A stretch of 64,000 nt of DNA from Streptomyces sp. ISL-10 (GTDB taxonomy: Bacteria; Actinomycetota; Actinomycetes; Streptomycetales; Streptomycetaceae), in contig NZ_JAGGOJ010000002.1 in NCBI RefSeq assembly GCF_018614575.1, forward strand, positions 1-64,000, given 5' to 3'. The translations under genes and the position numbers were made by a program. Shown here one piece after another: positions 9,784-18,702 of this stretch. A model generated the notes under the pieces. That model did no database searches and was not told the origin of the DNA. It saw nothing but the letters and a program-made list of their open reading frames with translations. The number at the start of each line of letters is the position of its first letter. Within the stretch, counting starts at the first letter, position 1.

Positions 9784-12576
9784 ATGGCCTCACGTACGTC
9801 CGGCAAGGGTTCCCAGGGCACGGCGGGCACCGCGAAGCCGCGCGCCGGCCGTACGACCGACGCAGCGAAGAAGGCGGTGCCCGCCAAGAAGACCGTCGGG
9901 AAGAAGTCCGCACCCGCGAAAAAGGCGCCCGCGAAGAAGGCCGCGGCCAAGAAGACGGCCGCCCCGAAGCCGGCACCGTCCCCCACCGGGGGCGTGTACC
10001 GGCTCGCGCGGGCCCTCTGGCTCGGTCTGGCGCACACGGTGGGCGCGATGTTCCGCGGGATAGGGCGCGGCGCCAAGGGACTTGACCCGGCGCACCGCAA
10101 GGACGGCCTCGCGCTGCTGCTGCTGGGCCTCGCGCTCGTCGTCGCGGCCGGCACCTGGTCGAACCTCCGCGGGCCCGTCGGCGATCTCGTCGAGATGCTG
10201 GTGACCGGCGCCTTCGGACGCCTCGACCTGCTCGCACCGCTGCTGCTCGGCGCGATCGCCGTGCGCCTGATCCTGTATCCCGAGAAGCCCGAGGCCAACG
10301 GCCGGATCGTGATCGGCCTGTCCGCTCTCGTCATCGGTGTACTCGGCCAGGTCCACATCGCCTGCGGCTCGCCCGGCCGCGACGAAGGCACCGAGGCCAT
10401 GCAGGATGCCGGAGGACTGATCGGCTGGGTGGCGTCCAAGCCGCTGATCTTCATGATGGGCGAGGTGCTCGCGGTCCCCCTGCTGGTGCTGCTCACCGTC
10501 TTCGGCCTGCTCGTCGTCACCGCGACTCCTGTCAACGCCATCCCGCAGCGGCTGCGCCTGCTCGGCTCCAAGCTCGGCCTCGTCGACGCCGAGCGCGAGA
10601 GCGGCATCGACGGCACCGAGGACGAGGAGCGCTACGACGAACAGTGGCGGGAGTCCCTGCCCGGCCGTCCGCGCCGTTCCTCTCCGCGCCGCCGTGACGA
10701 GCCCGCCGACGCCTACGGCCCGGACCTCCCCGAGCAGGAGGCGCTCGAACGGCGCAAGCGCCCGCGCCGCCCCTCCGTGCAGCCCGCCATGGGGCGCGAG
10801 ATGGACGCCGTGGACGTCGCCGCCGCGGCGGCGGCCGCGCTCGACGGAGCCGTACTGAACGGCATGCCGCCCTCCCCGCTCGTCGCCGACCTCACGCGCG
10901 ACGTCACCGCGGACCGGCAGCGGGTCGCCTCGCCGGTGCCCACCGCGCGCGAGCCGGAGGGCACCGGGCCGAAGCCGCAGGACTCCCGGCGGATGCCGCA
11001 GGAGCCGGCGGCCAAGGGTTCCGTACCGGACCTCACCAAGCCGGCGCCCGACGATTCCCAGCCTCTGCCGCCGCGCGCCGAGCAGCTGCAGCTGTCGGGC
11101 GACATCACGTATTCACTGCCCTCGCTGGACCTCCTGGAGCGCGGCGGCCCGGGCAAGACGCGCAGCGCCGCCAACGACGCGGTCGTCGCCTCGCTGACCA
11201 ACGTCTTCATGGAGTTCAAGGTCGACGCGGCCGTCACCGGCTTCACCCGTGGCCCGACGGTCACCCGCTACGAGGTGGAGCTCGGTCCGGCCGTGAAGGT
11301 CGAGCGCATCACGGCCCTGACCAAGAACATCGCGTACGCGGTCGCGAGCCCCGACGTGCGGATCATCTCGCCTATCCCCGGCAAGTCCGCGGTCGGCATC
11401 GAGATCCCCAACACCGACCGGGAAATGGTCAACCTCGGAGACGTGCTGCGCCTCGCGGACGCCGCCGAGGACGACCACCCGATGCTCGTCGCGCTCGGCA
11501 AGGACGTCGAGGGCGGCTATGTGATGGCCAACCTGGCCAAGATGCCGCACGTCCTGGTCGCCGGCGCCACCGGTTCCGGCAAGTCCTCGTGCATCAACTG
11601 CCTGATCACGTCGGTGATGATACGAGCGACACCGGAGGACGTCCGGATGGTGCTCGTCGACCCCAAGCGGGTCGAGCTGACCGCGTACGAGGGCATCCCG
11701 CATCTGATCACGCCGATCATCACCAACCCCAAGCGGGCCGCCGAGGCCCTGCAGTGGGTGGTACGCGAGATGGACCTGCGCTACGACGACCTCGCGGCCT
11801 TCGGCTACCGCCACATCGACGACTTCAACCAGGCCGTGCGCAACGGCAAGGTCAAGCCGCCCGAGGGCAGCGAGCGCGAGCTCCAGCCGTACCCCTACCT
11901 GCTGGTCATCGTCGACGAACTCGCCGACCTGATGATGGTCGCCCCACGTGACGTCGAGGACGCCATCGTGCGCATCACCCAGCTGGCGCGCGCGGCGGGC
12001 ATCCATCTGGTACTGGCGACCCAGCGCCCCTCGGTCGACGTCGTCACCGGCCTGATCAAGGCGAACGTGCCCTCACGGCTCGCGTTCGCGACCTCGTCGC
12101 TCGCCGACAGCCGGGTCATCCTCGACCAGCCGGGAGCGGAGAAGCTCATCGGCAAGGGCGACGGGCTGTTCCTGCCGATGGGGGCAAACAAGCCGACCCG
12201 TATGCAGGGTGCCTTCGTCACCGAGGCAGAGGTCGCCGCGGTCGTCCAGCACTGCAAGGATCAGATGGCCCCGGTCTTCCGTGACGACGTCGTGGTCGGC
12301 AGCAAGCAGAAGAAGGAGATCGACGAGGACATCGGCGACGACCTCGACCTGCTGTGCCAGGCCGCCGAGCTGGTCGTCTCCACTCAGTTCGGCTCGACGT
12401 CCATGCTGCAGCGCAAGCTGCGCGTGGGCTTTGCGAAGGCCGGCCGGCTGATGGACCTGATGGAGTCACGGAACATCGTCGGCCCGAGCGAAGGGTCCAA
12501 AGCGCGTGACGTTCTCGTGAAACCGGACGAATTGGATGGAGTGCTCGCCGTGATCCGGGGAGAGACTCACTCGTAA
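9784..12576 (+). CDS. ftsK: DNA translocase FtsK
   Basis: The 930-aa septal DNA pump moves chromosomes during sporulation septation. The N-terminus is Lys/Ala/Pro-rich (to about residue 75), followed by four or five hydrophobic segments (about 110-270), a charged linker, and the FtsK/SpoIIIE ATPase with Walker A GATGSGKSS (594-602) and Walker B LLVIVDELADLM. The C-terminal gamma winged helix (STQFGSTSMLQRKLRVGF) reads KOPS-like DNA signals. ATG 9784 has no Shine-Dalgarno sequence, but TAACCT (9771-9776) ends 7 nt before it, which fits a leaderless mRNA. A GTG at 9730 in the same frame is the alternative start. Placement after osaB is conserved in Streptomyces as recalled. Confidence 0.95.
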   Translation: MASRTSGKGSQGTAGTAKPRAGRTTDAAKKAVPAKKTVGKKSAPAKKAPAKKAAAKKTAAPKPAPSPTGGVYRLARALWLGLAHTVGAMFRGIGRGAKGLDPAHRKDGLALLLLGLALVVAAGTWSNLRGPVGDLVEMLVTGAFGRLDLLAPLLLGAIAVRLILYPEKPEANGRIVIGLSALVIGVLGQVHIACGSPGRDEGTEAMQDAGGLIGWVASKPLIFMMGEVLAVPLLVLLTVFGLLVVTATPVNAIPQRLRLLGSKLGLVDAERESGIDGTEDEERYDEQWRESLPGRPRRSSPRRRDEPADAYGPDLPEQEALERRKRPRRPSVQPAMGREMDAVDVAAAAAAALDGAVLNGMPPSPLVADLTRDVTADRQRVASPVPTAREPEGTGPKPQDSRRMPQEPAAKGSVPDLTKPAPDDSQPLPPRAEQLQLSGDITYSLPSLDLLERGGPGKTRSAANDAVVASLTNVFMEFKVDAAVTGFTRGPTVTRYEVELGPAVKVERITALTKNIAYAVASPDVRIISPIPGKSAVGIEIPNTDREMVNLGDVLRLADAAEDDHPMLVALGKDVEGGYVMANLAKMPHVLVAGATGSGKSSCINCLITSVMIRATPEDVRMVLVDPKRVELTAYEGIPHLITPIITNPKRAAEALQWVVREMDLRYDDLAAFGYRHIDDFNQAVRNGKVKPPEGSERELQPYPYLLVIVDELADLMMVAPRDVEDAIVRITQLARAAGIHLVLATQRPSVDVVTGLIKANVPSRLAFATSSLADSRVILDQPGAEKLIGKGDGLFLPMGANKPTRMQGAFVTEAEVAAVVQHCKDQMAPVFRDDVVVGSKQKKEIDEDIGDDLDLLCQAAELVVSTQFGSTSMLQRKLRVGFAKAGRLMDLMESRNIVGPSEGSKARDVLVKPDELDGVLAVIRGETHS

Positions 12577-12764
12577 GGGTTTCGGGAGCAACCGTTTCCC
12601 TTGGTCGTACGTCAAGTTGGAGGGAGGAGCAGCAAGGTGTTCTGCCTTGGGAAAGAGCGGCCATTCCTATGGCGTACAAAGTCTCGCGCCCGGTTGCCCC
12701 ACCCTTTCGTACCACCCATAGACTGAACCTCCAGCAGGTGGTTACACGCTCGAAAGGCGCCCCC

Positions 12765-13586
12765 GTGTCCATCGGCAACTCCCCCGAAGACAACCGGCCT
12801 TCAGTCGAAGAAGACGACCGGCCGTCGATCGGTCACGCCCTGCAGCAGGCGCGTGTCGGCGCCGGTCTGACCGTCGACGAGGTCAGCTCCTCCACCCGGG
12901 TGCGCATCCCTATCGTGCACGCGATCGAGGAGGACGACTTCTCCCGCTGCGGCGGCGATGTGTACGCGCGCGGCCATATCCGCACGCTCGCACGCGCCGT
13001 CGGGCTCGCCCCCGAACCCCTGATCGAGCAGTACGACGCCGAGCACGGCGGACGCCCGTCGCCGACGCTCGCCGCACCGCTGTTCGAAGCCGAACGTATC
13101 CGCCCCGAACGACGACGGCCCAACTGGACCGCGGCCATGGTCGCCGCCATCGTCGTCGTGGTCGGCTTCGCCGGCTTCACGCTCTTCAGCGACGGCGACG
13201 GCAGGGACACCCAGGTCGCCGAGGGGCCCGCGCCCGCCGAGCCCAGCCCGGCCAAGCCCGGGGTGACCAAGCCCGCCGACCCCAAGCCCGACCCCTCGGA
13301 CAGCGCCATCGCGGCAGTGCCCAAGGACAAGGTCACGGTCAAGCTGTCGGCCACCCACGACAAGAGCTGGATCTCCGCCAAGTCGCACAACGGCAAGCTG
13401 CTCTTCGACGGCACCCTGCTCAAGGGCGAGTCCAAGACCTTCCAGGACGACGAACGCGTCGATCTCATCCTCGGCAATGCGGGGGCGATCGAGCTGTTCG
13501 TCAACGGCAAGAAGGTCGACGGCGACTTCGAGATGGGTGGCGTCGAGCGGCTGTCCTACACCAAGGGCGACCCCGCGGCCGGCTGA
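12765..13586 (+). CDS. RodZ-like HTH membrane protein
   Basis: The 273-aa protein has a cytoplasmic helix-turn-helix of the RodZ/HTH_25 type (about residues 20-90: [18 protein letters not shown], then [16 protein letters not shown]). One membrane segment follows (about 122-146, [19 protein letters not shown]), then a Pro/Ala-rich linker and a C-terminal beta-rich domain of the DUF4115 type ending [16 protein letters not shown]. RodZ proteins link the actin-like MreB to the cell wall machinery in other bacteria; the HTH usually binds protein, not DNA. GTG 12765 is chosen over an upstream ATG because similarity starts here and a weak GAAAGG precedes it. It lies between ftsK and rimO on the same strand. 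Confidence 0.85.
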   Translation: MSIGNSPEDNRPSVEEDDRPSIGHALQQARVGAGLTVDEVSSSTRVRIPIVHAIEEDDFSRCGGDVYARGHIRTLARAVGLAPEPLIEQYDAEHGGRPSPTLAAPLFEAERIRPERRRPNWTAAMVAAIVVVVGFAGFTLFSDGDGRDTQVAEGPAPAEPSPAKPGVTKPADPKPDPSDSAIAAVPKDKVTVKLSATHDKSWISAKSHNGKLLFDGTLLKGESKTFQDDERVDLILGNAGAIELFVNGKKVDGDFEMGGVERLSYTKGDPAAG

Positions 13587-13702
13587 CCGGGCGCGGGGCC
13601 GCGCCCCGGCGACGGGCGGCCCACGGGCGCAAGGCGAGCGGGCGACGGACGGGAGAACCCTCGCGGCAGGGAGGCGGGCCGGGACAAAGTAGTCTTGAGT
13701 CC

Positions 13703-15166
13703 ATGCCCGAACGCCGTACCGTCGCCCTTGTCACTCTCGGCTGCGCCCGTAACGAGGTGGACTCGGAGGAGCTCGCAGGCCGCTTGGCAGCGGACGGCTG
13801 GGAGCTCGTCGAGGAAGCCTCCGACGCGGATGTCGCCGTCGTCAACACCTGTGGATTCGTCGAAGCCGCCAAGAAGGACTCCGTCGACGCCCTGCTGGAG
13901 GCCAACGATCTCAAGGATCACGGGCGCACCCAGGCGGTCGTCGCCGTCGGCTGCATGGCCGAGCGGTACGGCAAGGAGCTCGCCGAGGCGCTGCCCGAGG
14001 CGGACGGCGTGCTCGGCTTCGACGACTACGCCGACATCTCCGACCGGCTCCAGACCATCCTCAACGGCGGGATCCACGCCTCGCACACCCCGCGCGACCG
14101 GCGCAAGCTGCTGCCGCTGAGCCCGGTCGAGCGCCAGCACACCGAGGTGGCCCTGCCCGGGCACGGAGACATCGCGCCGGCGCCGCAGGACCTCCCGGAA
14201 GGTGTCGCGCCGGTGTCCGGCCCGCGCGCACCGCTGCGCCGCCGCCTCGGCACCAGCCCCGTCGCCTCAGTGAAGCTGGCCTCCGGCTGCGACCGGCGGT
14301 GCACCTTCTGCGCCATCCCGTCTTTCCGCGGTTCCTTCATCTCGCGCCGCCCGAGCGATGTGCTCGGCGAGACGCGCTGGCTGGCCGAGCAGGGCGTCAA
14401 GGAGATCATGCTGGTCTCCGAGAACAACACCTCGTACGGCAAGGACCTCGGCGACATCCGCCTCCTCGAGACGCTGCTGCCCGAGCTGGCCGCCGTCGAC
14501 GGCATCGAGCGCGTGCGTGTGAGCTACCTGCAGCCCGCCGAGATGCGCCCCGGCCTGATCGACGTGCTCACCTCCACGCCCGGGATCGCCCCGTACTTCG
14601 ACCTGTCCTTCCAGCACTCCGCCCCGGGCGTGCTCCGCGCGATGCGCCGCTTCGGCGACACTGAGCGCTTCTGGGAGCTGCTGGAGACCATCCGGGGCAA
14701 GGCCCCGCAGGCAGGTGTACGGTCCAACTTCATCGTCGGCTTCCCCGGTGAGAGCGAGGCCGATTTCGCCGAGCTGGAGCGCTTCCTCGGCGAAGCCCGC
14801 CTCGACGCCATCGGTGTCTTCGGCTACAGCGACGAGGAGGGCACCGAGGCCGTCTCCTACGACAACAAGCTCGACGCCGACGTCATCGCCGAGCGCCTTG
14901 CGCACCTGTCCAGACTCGCCGAGGAGCTCACGGCGCAGCGCGCCGAGGAGCGCATGGGTGAGACCCTCGAGGTACTGGTCGAATCCGTGGACGACGAGGA
15001 CGGGGCCGTGGGCCGCGCCGCACACCAGGCGCCGGAGACCGACGGCCAGGTGCTGTTCACCTCCCCCGAGGGCCTGGTGCCCGGCCGCATGGTCGAGGCG
15101 AAGGTCGTGGGCACGGAGGGCGTCGACCTCGTCGCCCAGTGCCTTGGCGAGGAGGCGGGCAGATGA
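13703..15166 (+). CDS. rimO: Ribosomal protein S12 methylthiotransferase RimO
   Basis: The 487-aa radical-SAM enzyme adds a methylthio group to Asp of ribosomal protein S12. The N-terminal UPF0004 domain has three Cys ligands for an Fe-S cluster (TLGCARN with C14, NTCGF, VGCMA). The radical SAM motif is CDRRCTFC, and a TRAM domain lies at about 425-485. An insertion of about 30 residues rich in Pro/Ala sits between the two cluster domains. The [12 protein letters not shown] and FRGSFISR signatures separate it from MiaB. ATG 13703 has no Shine-Dalgarno sequence; TAGTCT at 13690-13695 lies 7 nt before it, suggesting a leaderless transcript. The stop overlaps the pgsA start by 4 nt (ATGA). Confidence 0.93.
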   Translation: MPERRTVALVTLGCARNEVDSEELAGRLAADGWELVEEASDADVAVVNTCGFVEAAKKDSVDALLEANDLKDHGRTQAVVAVGCMAERYGKELAEALPEADGVLGFDDYADISDRLQTILNGGIHASHTPRDRRKLLPLSPVERQHTEVALPGHGDIAPAPQDLPEGVAPVSGPRAPLRRRLGTSPVASVKLASGCDRRCTFCAIPSFRGSFISRRPSDVLGETRWLAEQGVKEIMLVSENNTSYGKDLGDIRLLETLLPELAAVDGIERVRVSYLQPAEMRPGLIDVLTSTPGIAPYFDLSFQHSAPGVLRAMRRFGDTERFWELLETIRGKAPQAGVRSNFIVGFPGESEADFAELERFLGEARLDAIGVFGYSDEEGTEAVSYDNKLDADVIAERLAHLSRLAEELTAQRAEERMGETLEVLVESVDDEDGAVGRAAHQAPETDGQVLFTSPEGLVPGRMVEAKVVGTEGVDLVAQCLGEEAGR

Positions 15167-15849
15167 CCGGAGTGCCGGCATCCGCGGCGGGTGGTTCCGG
15201 GAGGCCGGCGCCCGGCGGCAAGCTGGGCACTGCGGCCGTCAATCAGGCCAGCCTCTGGAACATCGCCAACATCCTGACCATGGTGCGCCTGGTGCTGGTG
15301 CCGGGCTTCGTGGTGCTGATGCTCCAGGATGGCGGCTACGACCCGGCCTGGCGCGCCTGGGCCTGGGCGGCGTTTGCCGTTGCCATGATCACGGACATCT
15401 TCGACGGGCATCTGGCGCGCACGTACAACCTGGTCACCGACTTCGGGAAGATCGCCGACCCCATCGCCGACAAGGCGATCATGGCGGCGGGGCTGATCTG
15501 CCTGTCGGCTCTCGGTGAGCTGCCGTGGTGGGTGACCGGCGTCATTCTCTTCCGCGAGCTGGGGATCACGCTCATGCGGTTCTGGGTGATCCGGCACGGG
15601 GTGATTCCGGCCAGTCGCGGCGGCAAGATGAAGACCCTCGCCCAGGGCACGGCGGTCGGGATGTACGTGCTGGCGCTGACCGGACCGCTGGCGACCATGC
15701 GCTTCTGGGTGATGGCGCTCGCGGTCGTGCTGACGGTGGTCACCGGCCTGGACTACGTGCGACAGGCGATCGTCCTGAGGCGCCAGGGGATCGCCGAGGA
15801 GCGGGCCGCCCGGGCGGCGGCGTCCGATGCCGAGGGCGCGGAACGGTGA
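15163..15849 (+). CDS. pgsA: CDP-diacylglycerol-glycerol-3-phosphate phosphatidyltransferase
   Basis: The 228-aa integral membrane enzyme transfers a phosphatidyl group from CDP-diacylglycerol to an alcohol, probably glycerol-3-phosphate, in phospholipid synthesis. The CDP-alcohol phosphotransferase signature DG-x2-AR-x8-G-x3-D-x3-D is complete ([19 protein letters not shown], then PIAD). Several hydrophobic helices surround it. The start ATG 15163 overlaps the rimO stop and has a GAGGAGG Shine-Dalgarno sequence. Translational coupling continues into cinA through a GTGA overlap. The alcohol substrate is assigned by family and context, not by a unique motif. Confidence 0.9.
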   Translation: MTGVPASAAGGSGRPAPGGKLGTAAVNQASLWNIANILTMVRLVLVPGFVVLMLQDGGYDPAWRAWAWAAFAVAMITDIFDGHLARTYNLVTDFGKIADPIADKAIMAAGLICLSALGELPWWVTGVILFRELGITLMRFWVIRHGVIPASRGGKMKTLAQGTAVGMYVLALTGPLATMRFWVMALAVVLTVVTGLDYVRQAIVLRRQGIAEERAARAAASDAEGAER

Positions 15850-16355
15850 ACACGGCGGCTCGCGTGCTGGCGCTGCTCGCGCAGCGTGGCGAGACGCTTG
15901 CCGTCGCCGAGTCCCTCACCGGCGGTCTGGTGGCCGCGCAGCTGACGGAGGTCCCAGGAGCCTCTCAGTCCTTCCGTGGGTCCGTGACGGCCTATGCGAC
16001 CGCCCTCAAGACGGATCTGCTGGGGGTCGACGGCGCTCTCCTGGCGGCCCGCGGCGCGGTCGACGGCGAGGTCGCGGCGCAGATGGCGGCGGGTGTACGG
16101 GGCCGGCTGGGTGCCGTGTGGGGCATTGCCACAACCGGCGTCGCGGGGCCCGAGCCGCAGGACGGACAGCCGGTCGGCACGGTCTATGTTGCCGTTTCGG
16201 GACCTTCCGGCGCCGGGAAAGTGGCCGCTTTGCGGTTGAACGGCCACCGGGAGGAAATCCGTAGAGAGACTGTACGCAGAGTGCTCGACCTGCTCTCTGA
16301 CGAACTTCACGGAAATGCGCGGACACAGGATACGGAACAGAACGGGGGGACTTGA
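15846..16355 (+). CDS. cinA: CinA C-terminal domain protein (nicotinamide-nucleotide amidase type)
   Basis: The 169-aa protein is a single CinA/PncC domain: AVAESLTGGLVAAQLTEVPG at the N-terminus, SVTAYATALKTDLLGV, and GIATTGVAGPEPQDGQPVGT. Family members with this domain deamidate NMN to NaMN, recycling pyridine nucleotides. The N-terminal MoCF-like domain of full-length CinA is absent, as is usual in actinobacteria. GTG 15846 overlaps the pgsA stop (GTGA), so the two are translationally coupled. The rimO-pgsA-cinA-clgR order is a recurring actinobacterial arrangement. Confidence 0.9.
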   Translation: MNTAARVLALLAQRGETLAVAESLTGGLVAAQLTEVPGASQSFRGSVTAYATALKTDLLGVDGALLAARGAVDGEVAAQMAAGVRGRLGAVWGIATTGVAGPEPQDGQPVGTVYVAVSGPSGAGKVAALRLNGHREEIRRETVRRVLDLLSDELHGNARTQDTEQNGGT

Positions 16356-16464
16356 TGTTTGCAGCCCTGAGTGAACACGACATCGCTCCCCGCACGGCCG
16401 CCGTGCAAGGCGGTACGGTGGGGCGTGAAGGATGCGGCTACGCGGTCCGAGGAGGGAGCCACCG

Positions 16465-16848
16465 ATGATTCTGCTCCGTCGCCTGCTTGGTGACGTGCTG
16501 CGTCGGCAGCGCCAACGCCAGGGCCGTACTCTGCGCGAAGTCTCCTCGTCCGCCCGAGTTTCGCTCGGCTATCTCTCCGAGGTGGAGCGGGGGCAGAAGG
16601 AGGCATCCTCCGAGCTGCTCTCCGCCATCTGCGACGCGCTTGACGTACGGATGTCCGAGCTCATGCGCGAGGTGAGCGACGAGCTGTCTCTGGCCGAACT
16701 GGCCGAGTCGGCAGCCGCCACCGAACCGGTGCCCGCGCCGGTACGCCCGATGCTCAACTCCGTCTCCGTGACGTCGGTGGCAGGTGTGCCGACGGAGCGG
16801 GTGACGATCAAGGCGCCCACGGAAGCGGTCGACGTCGTCGCCGCCTGA
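16465..16848 (+). CDS. clgR: Clp protease gene regulator ClgR
   Basis: The 127-aa XRE-family activator has a helix-turn-helix at residues about 10-65 ([20 protein letters not shown], then [20 protein letters not shown]). ClgR activates clp protease and related genes in Streptomyces and corynebacteria. The protein ends in DVVAA; a C-terminal Ala-Ala is the reported degron that makes ClgR itself a Clp substrate. ATG 16465 is supported by GAGGAGGGAG; an upstream in-frame start at 16432 lacks similarity. The gene is followed by a good terminator. Placement after cinA supports the assignment against other XRE regulators. Confidence 0.88.
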   Translation: MILLRRLLGDVLRRQRQRQGRTLREVSSSARVSLGYLSEVERGQKEASSELLSAICDALDVRMSELMREVSDELSLAELAESAAATEPVPAPVRPMLNSVSVTSVAGVPTERVTIKAPTEAVDVVAA

Positions 16849-16881
16849 TCCGTAAGGCACTGCACGGCTGGGTTTGAGGCA

Positions 16882-16926
16882 GGTCCCGAGTGGTACGCGA
16901 GTACTGGTCGGGGCCTTCTTCTTGTT
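16882..16926 (+). terminator. Terminator after clgR
   Basis: GGTCCCGA (16882-16889) pairs with TCGGGGCC (16908-16915), including one G-U pair, across an 18-nt loop. The stem is followed by a pyrimidine tract (TTCTTCTTGTT). Confidence 0.7.
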
Positions 16927-16993
16927 CCCGAATGACCCTTTTGTGTAGTTGTGCGATTGTGGAGCGTAGTCGGCATCCCAAGGGAGGACGCGC

Positions 16994-17464
16994 ATGTCTG
17001 TCGTGAAGAGCCCTCTGTCCGAGGCGGACCTCAAGACGGTCGGTGACGCGCTGAGGGGCGCACTGGTCGACCTGATCGATCTCGCCCTGGTGGCCAAGCA
17101 GGTCCACTGGAACGTGGTCGGGCCACGGTTCAGGTCCGTCCACCTCCAGCTCGACGAAGTCGTCGCCACCGCGCGCCAGCACTCCGACACAGTGGCCGAG
17201 CGCTCGGCGGCGATCGGTGTGACGCCGGACGGGCGGGCCGCCACGGTGGCCGCGCAGAGCGCGATCGCGTCCGTGCCGGAGGGCTGGATCAAGGACGTGG
17301 ACGTGGTGCGGACGCTGGTCGACGCACTGGGCGCGGTCATCGTCCGGATGCGGGAACGCATCGATGCGACGGAGAAGCCGGACCCCGTGACCCAGGACAT
17401 TCTGATCGGGGTGACGGCCGACCTCGAGAAGCACGCGTGGATGTTCCAGGCGGAGTCCGCCTGA
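16994..17464 (+). CDS. Dps-family ferritin-like DNA-binding protein
   Basis: The 156-aa protein is a Dps/miniferritin. The inter-subunit ferroxidase motif is present (KQVHWNVVGPRFRSVHLQLD, about residues 36-55), followed by the typical four-helix pattern and a C-terminal helix (DLEKHAWMFQAE). Dps proteins form 12-mers that oxidise iron with peroxide and protect DNA or condense nucleoids. GGGAGGACGC precedes ATG 16994. S. coelicolor has three Dps proteins; this one probably corresponds to the one recalled as DpsC, but that is from memory. No long basic tail for DNA binding is visible. Confidence 0.92.
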   Translation: MSVVKSPLSEADLKTVGDALRGALVDLIDLALVAKQVHWNVVGPRFRSVHLQLDEVVATARQHSDTVAERSAAIGVTPDGRAATVAAQSAIASVPEGWIKDVDVVRTLVDALGAVIVRMRERIDATEKPDPVTQDILIGVTADLEKHAWMFQAESA

Positions 17465-17658
17465 CCGGTGGTCGTGCGCGGGCAGTTCCCGGTGCCGGGC
17501 GACGGACGCTTGAAGGGGGTGGCGTTTCGCGAGGGGGCCATGCCGGGGTGCCGATCGGCCGGGTGGACAAGGACGTTCGAGCGCCGGGGCTGCCAACCGT
17601 GCGCCCCTCCCGGCGACCGGATCCGCCGCACTACCGTGGACGGTTCCAAGGAGGCGGC

Positions 17659-17898
17659 ATGGCGATACGCACAGCGGTTCTCGTGCCCGTCGCACTGCTC
17701 GGTCTCGTGGCGGGCGCGGTGTGGTGGTGGGCCGTCCTGCGTCTGGCGCTCGTGCCGGAACAGGCGGGCGTCCTGGAGGGGGCGGTGGCGGCGGGTGGTT
17801 GGGGGCTGAGCCTGCTGCCGGTACATGTGTCGGCGTCCCGCGGCGTCACCAGGGCATCACGACGCCGCCGTTCGGACGGAATATCTGACCCGTCGTGA
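17659..17898 (+). CDS. Small membrane protein, unknown function
   Basis: The 79-aa protein starts at ATG 17659 behind a strong AAGGAGG. It has one hydrophobic segment at residues 4-30 (VLVPVALLGLVAGAVWWWAV), a second weaker one (about 40-56), and a basic tail. No family is recognised. Its last 53 nt overlap the end of the convergent SDR gene, so part of the basic tail may be constrained by the opposite strand. Confidence 0.6.
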   Translation: MAIRTAVLVPVALLGLVAGAVWWWAVLRLALVPEQAGVLEGAVAAGGWGLSLLPVHVSASRGVTRASRRRRSDGISDPS

Positions 17899-18667
17899 AC
17901 GACGAGGCGTCGGAGGCGAGATGAAGGACCGCGTGGGCGATGTCCTCCGCTTCGCCGACGCGGCCCAGCGGGGACGCCCTGATGAGCGCAGCCTCTGCCC
18001 GGCGCTGCTGCTCGGCGTCATGACGGTCGGTCATGGGGGTGCGGATCCAGCCGGGGGCCACGGCGTTGACGCGGATGCCGTGCGGCCCGAGCTCGGTCGC
18101 GAGTGTCCTGGTGAGCTGGACGACCGCCGCCTTGGCCGCGCTGTAGCAGAGCAGACCCGCTTGTGCCGAGTCGACGGCACCGGACGCCATGGTGACGATC
18201 GAGCCGCGGCCGGCGGGGCGCTCGGATGCAGGGACGGCCGCCGAGCTGCGTTCGCTGCTGCCCGGACGGGCCCGGTCGATCATGGCCCGGGCTGCCTCCT
18301 GACAGGTGTACAGCACTCCCTTGAAGTTGACGGCCAGGACGCGGTCGAGATCCCCGTCCCGCGTCTCGAGCACCGTGCCGGTGTGCATGATCCCGGCGAT
18401 TGCGGCCACGATGTCGAGTCCGTCCGTGCTCCCGATCGCGGCCCTGAGCCCCACCCGATCGGTGACGTCGACGGTGTGGGTGACGGCGGTGCCGCCGCCG
18501 CTGCGGATCAGGGACCGGGTCTCGTCGAGGCCCCGTGCGTCGATGTCGGCGCAGTGCACGACGGCCCCCGCTTCGGCGAGCAGGACGGCCGAGGCGCGTC
18601 CGATGCCGCCCGCGGCTCCGGTGACGAACGCCGTACGGCCGCCGAGATCGTACGCCGAGAGGCCCAT
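17846..18667 (-). CDS. Short-chain dehydrogenase/reductase
   Basis: The 273-aa classical SDR has the nucleotide-binding TGAAGGIG (about 13-20), NFKG, and the catalytic Ser/Tyr/Lys set (TMASGAVDSAQ, YSAAK). The PGWIRTPMTD and GQIFRPNGG motifs are typical of NAD(P)-dependent oxidoreductases. A Ser/Pro/Arg-rich insertion (RARPGSSERSSAAVPASERP) sits before the active-site Ser. ATG 18667 has no Shine-Dalgarno sequence, but a good promoter ends 6 nt before it, so the mRNA is probably leaderless. Substrate is not predictable. The promoter overlaps an extended palindrome at the end of nei, which suggests repression by a TetR-type regulator. Confidence 0.9.
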   Translation of the reverse strand: MGLSAYDLGGRTAFVTGAAGGIGRASAVLLAEAGAVVHCADIDARGLDETRSLIRSGGGTAVTHTVDVTDRVGLRAAIGSTDGLDIVAAIAGIMHTGTVLETRDGDLDRVLAVNFKGVLYTCQEAARAMIDRARPGSSERSSAAVPASERPAGRGSIVTMASGAVDSAQAGLLCYSAAKAAVVQLTRTLATELGPHGIRVNAVAPGWIRTPMTDRHDAEQQRRAEAALIRASPLGRVGEAEDIAHAVLHLASDASSFTTGQIFRPNGGVVMPW

Positions 18668-18673
18668 GGGCGG

Positions 18674-18702
18674 ACCGTACGACCGATCTGACGGTCCGTC
18701 AA
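18674..18702 (-). promoter_or_regulatory. Promoter and palindromic operator of the SDR gene
   Basis: On the minus strand, TTGACG (18697-18702) and TACGGT (18674-18679) are 17 nt apart, and the -10 element ends 6 nt before the SDR start codon. The palindrome TGACGGTCCGTCA (18689-18701) overlaps the -35 element and spacer, as expected for a repressor site. It also overlaps the last codons of nei. The binding protein is unknown; the shape fits TetR-family operators. Confidence 0.65.

Noticed and set aside
16357..16376. Imperfect palindrome GTTTGC-N8-GTGAAC before clgR as a ClgR autoregulatory box
   Set aside because: Spacing and halves do not match the reported GTTCGC-N5-GCG core closely enough.
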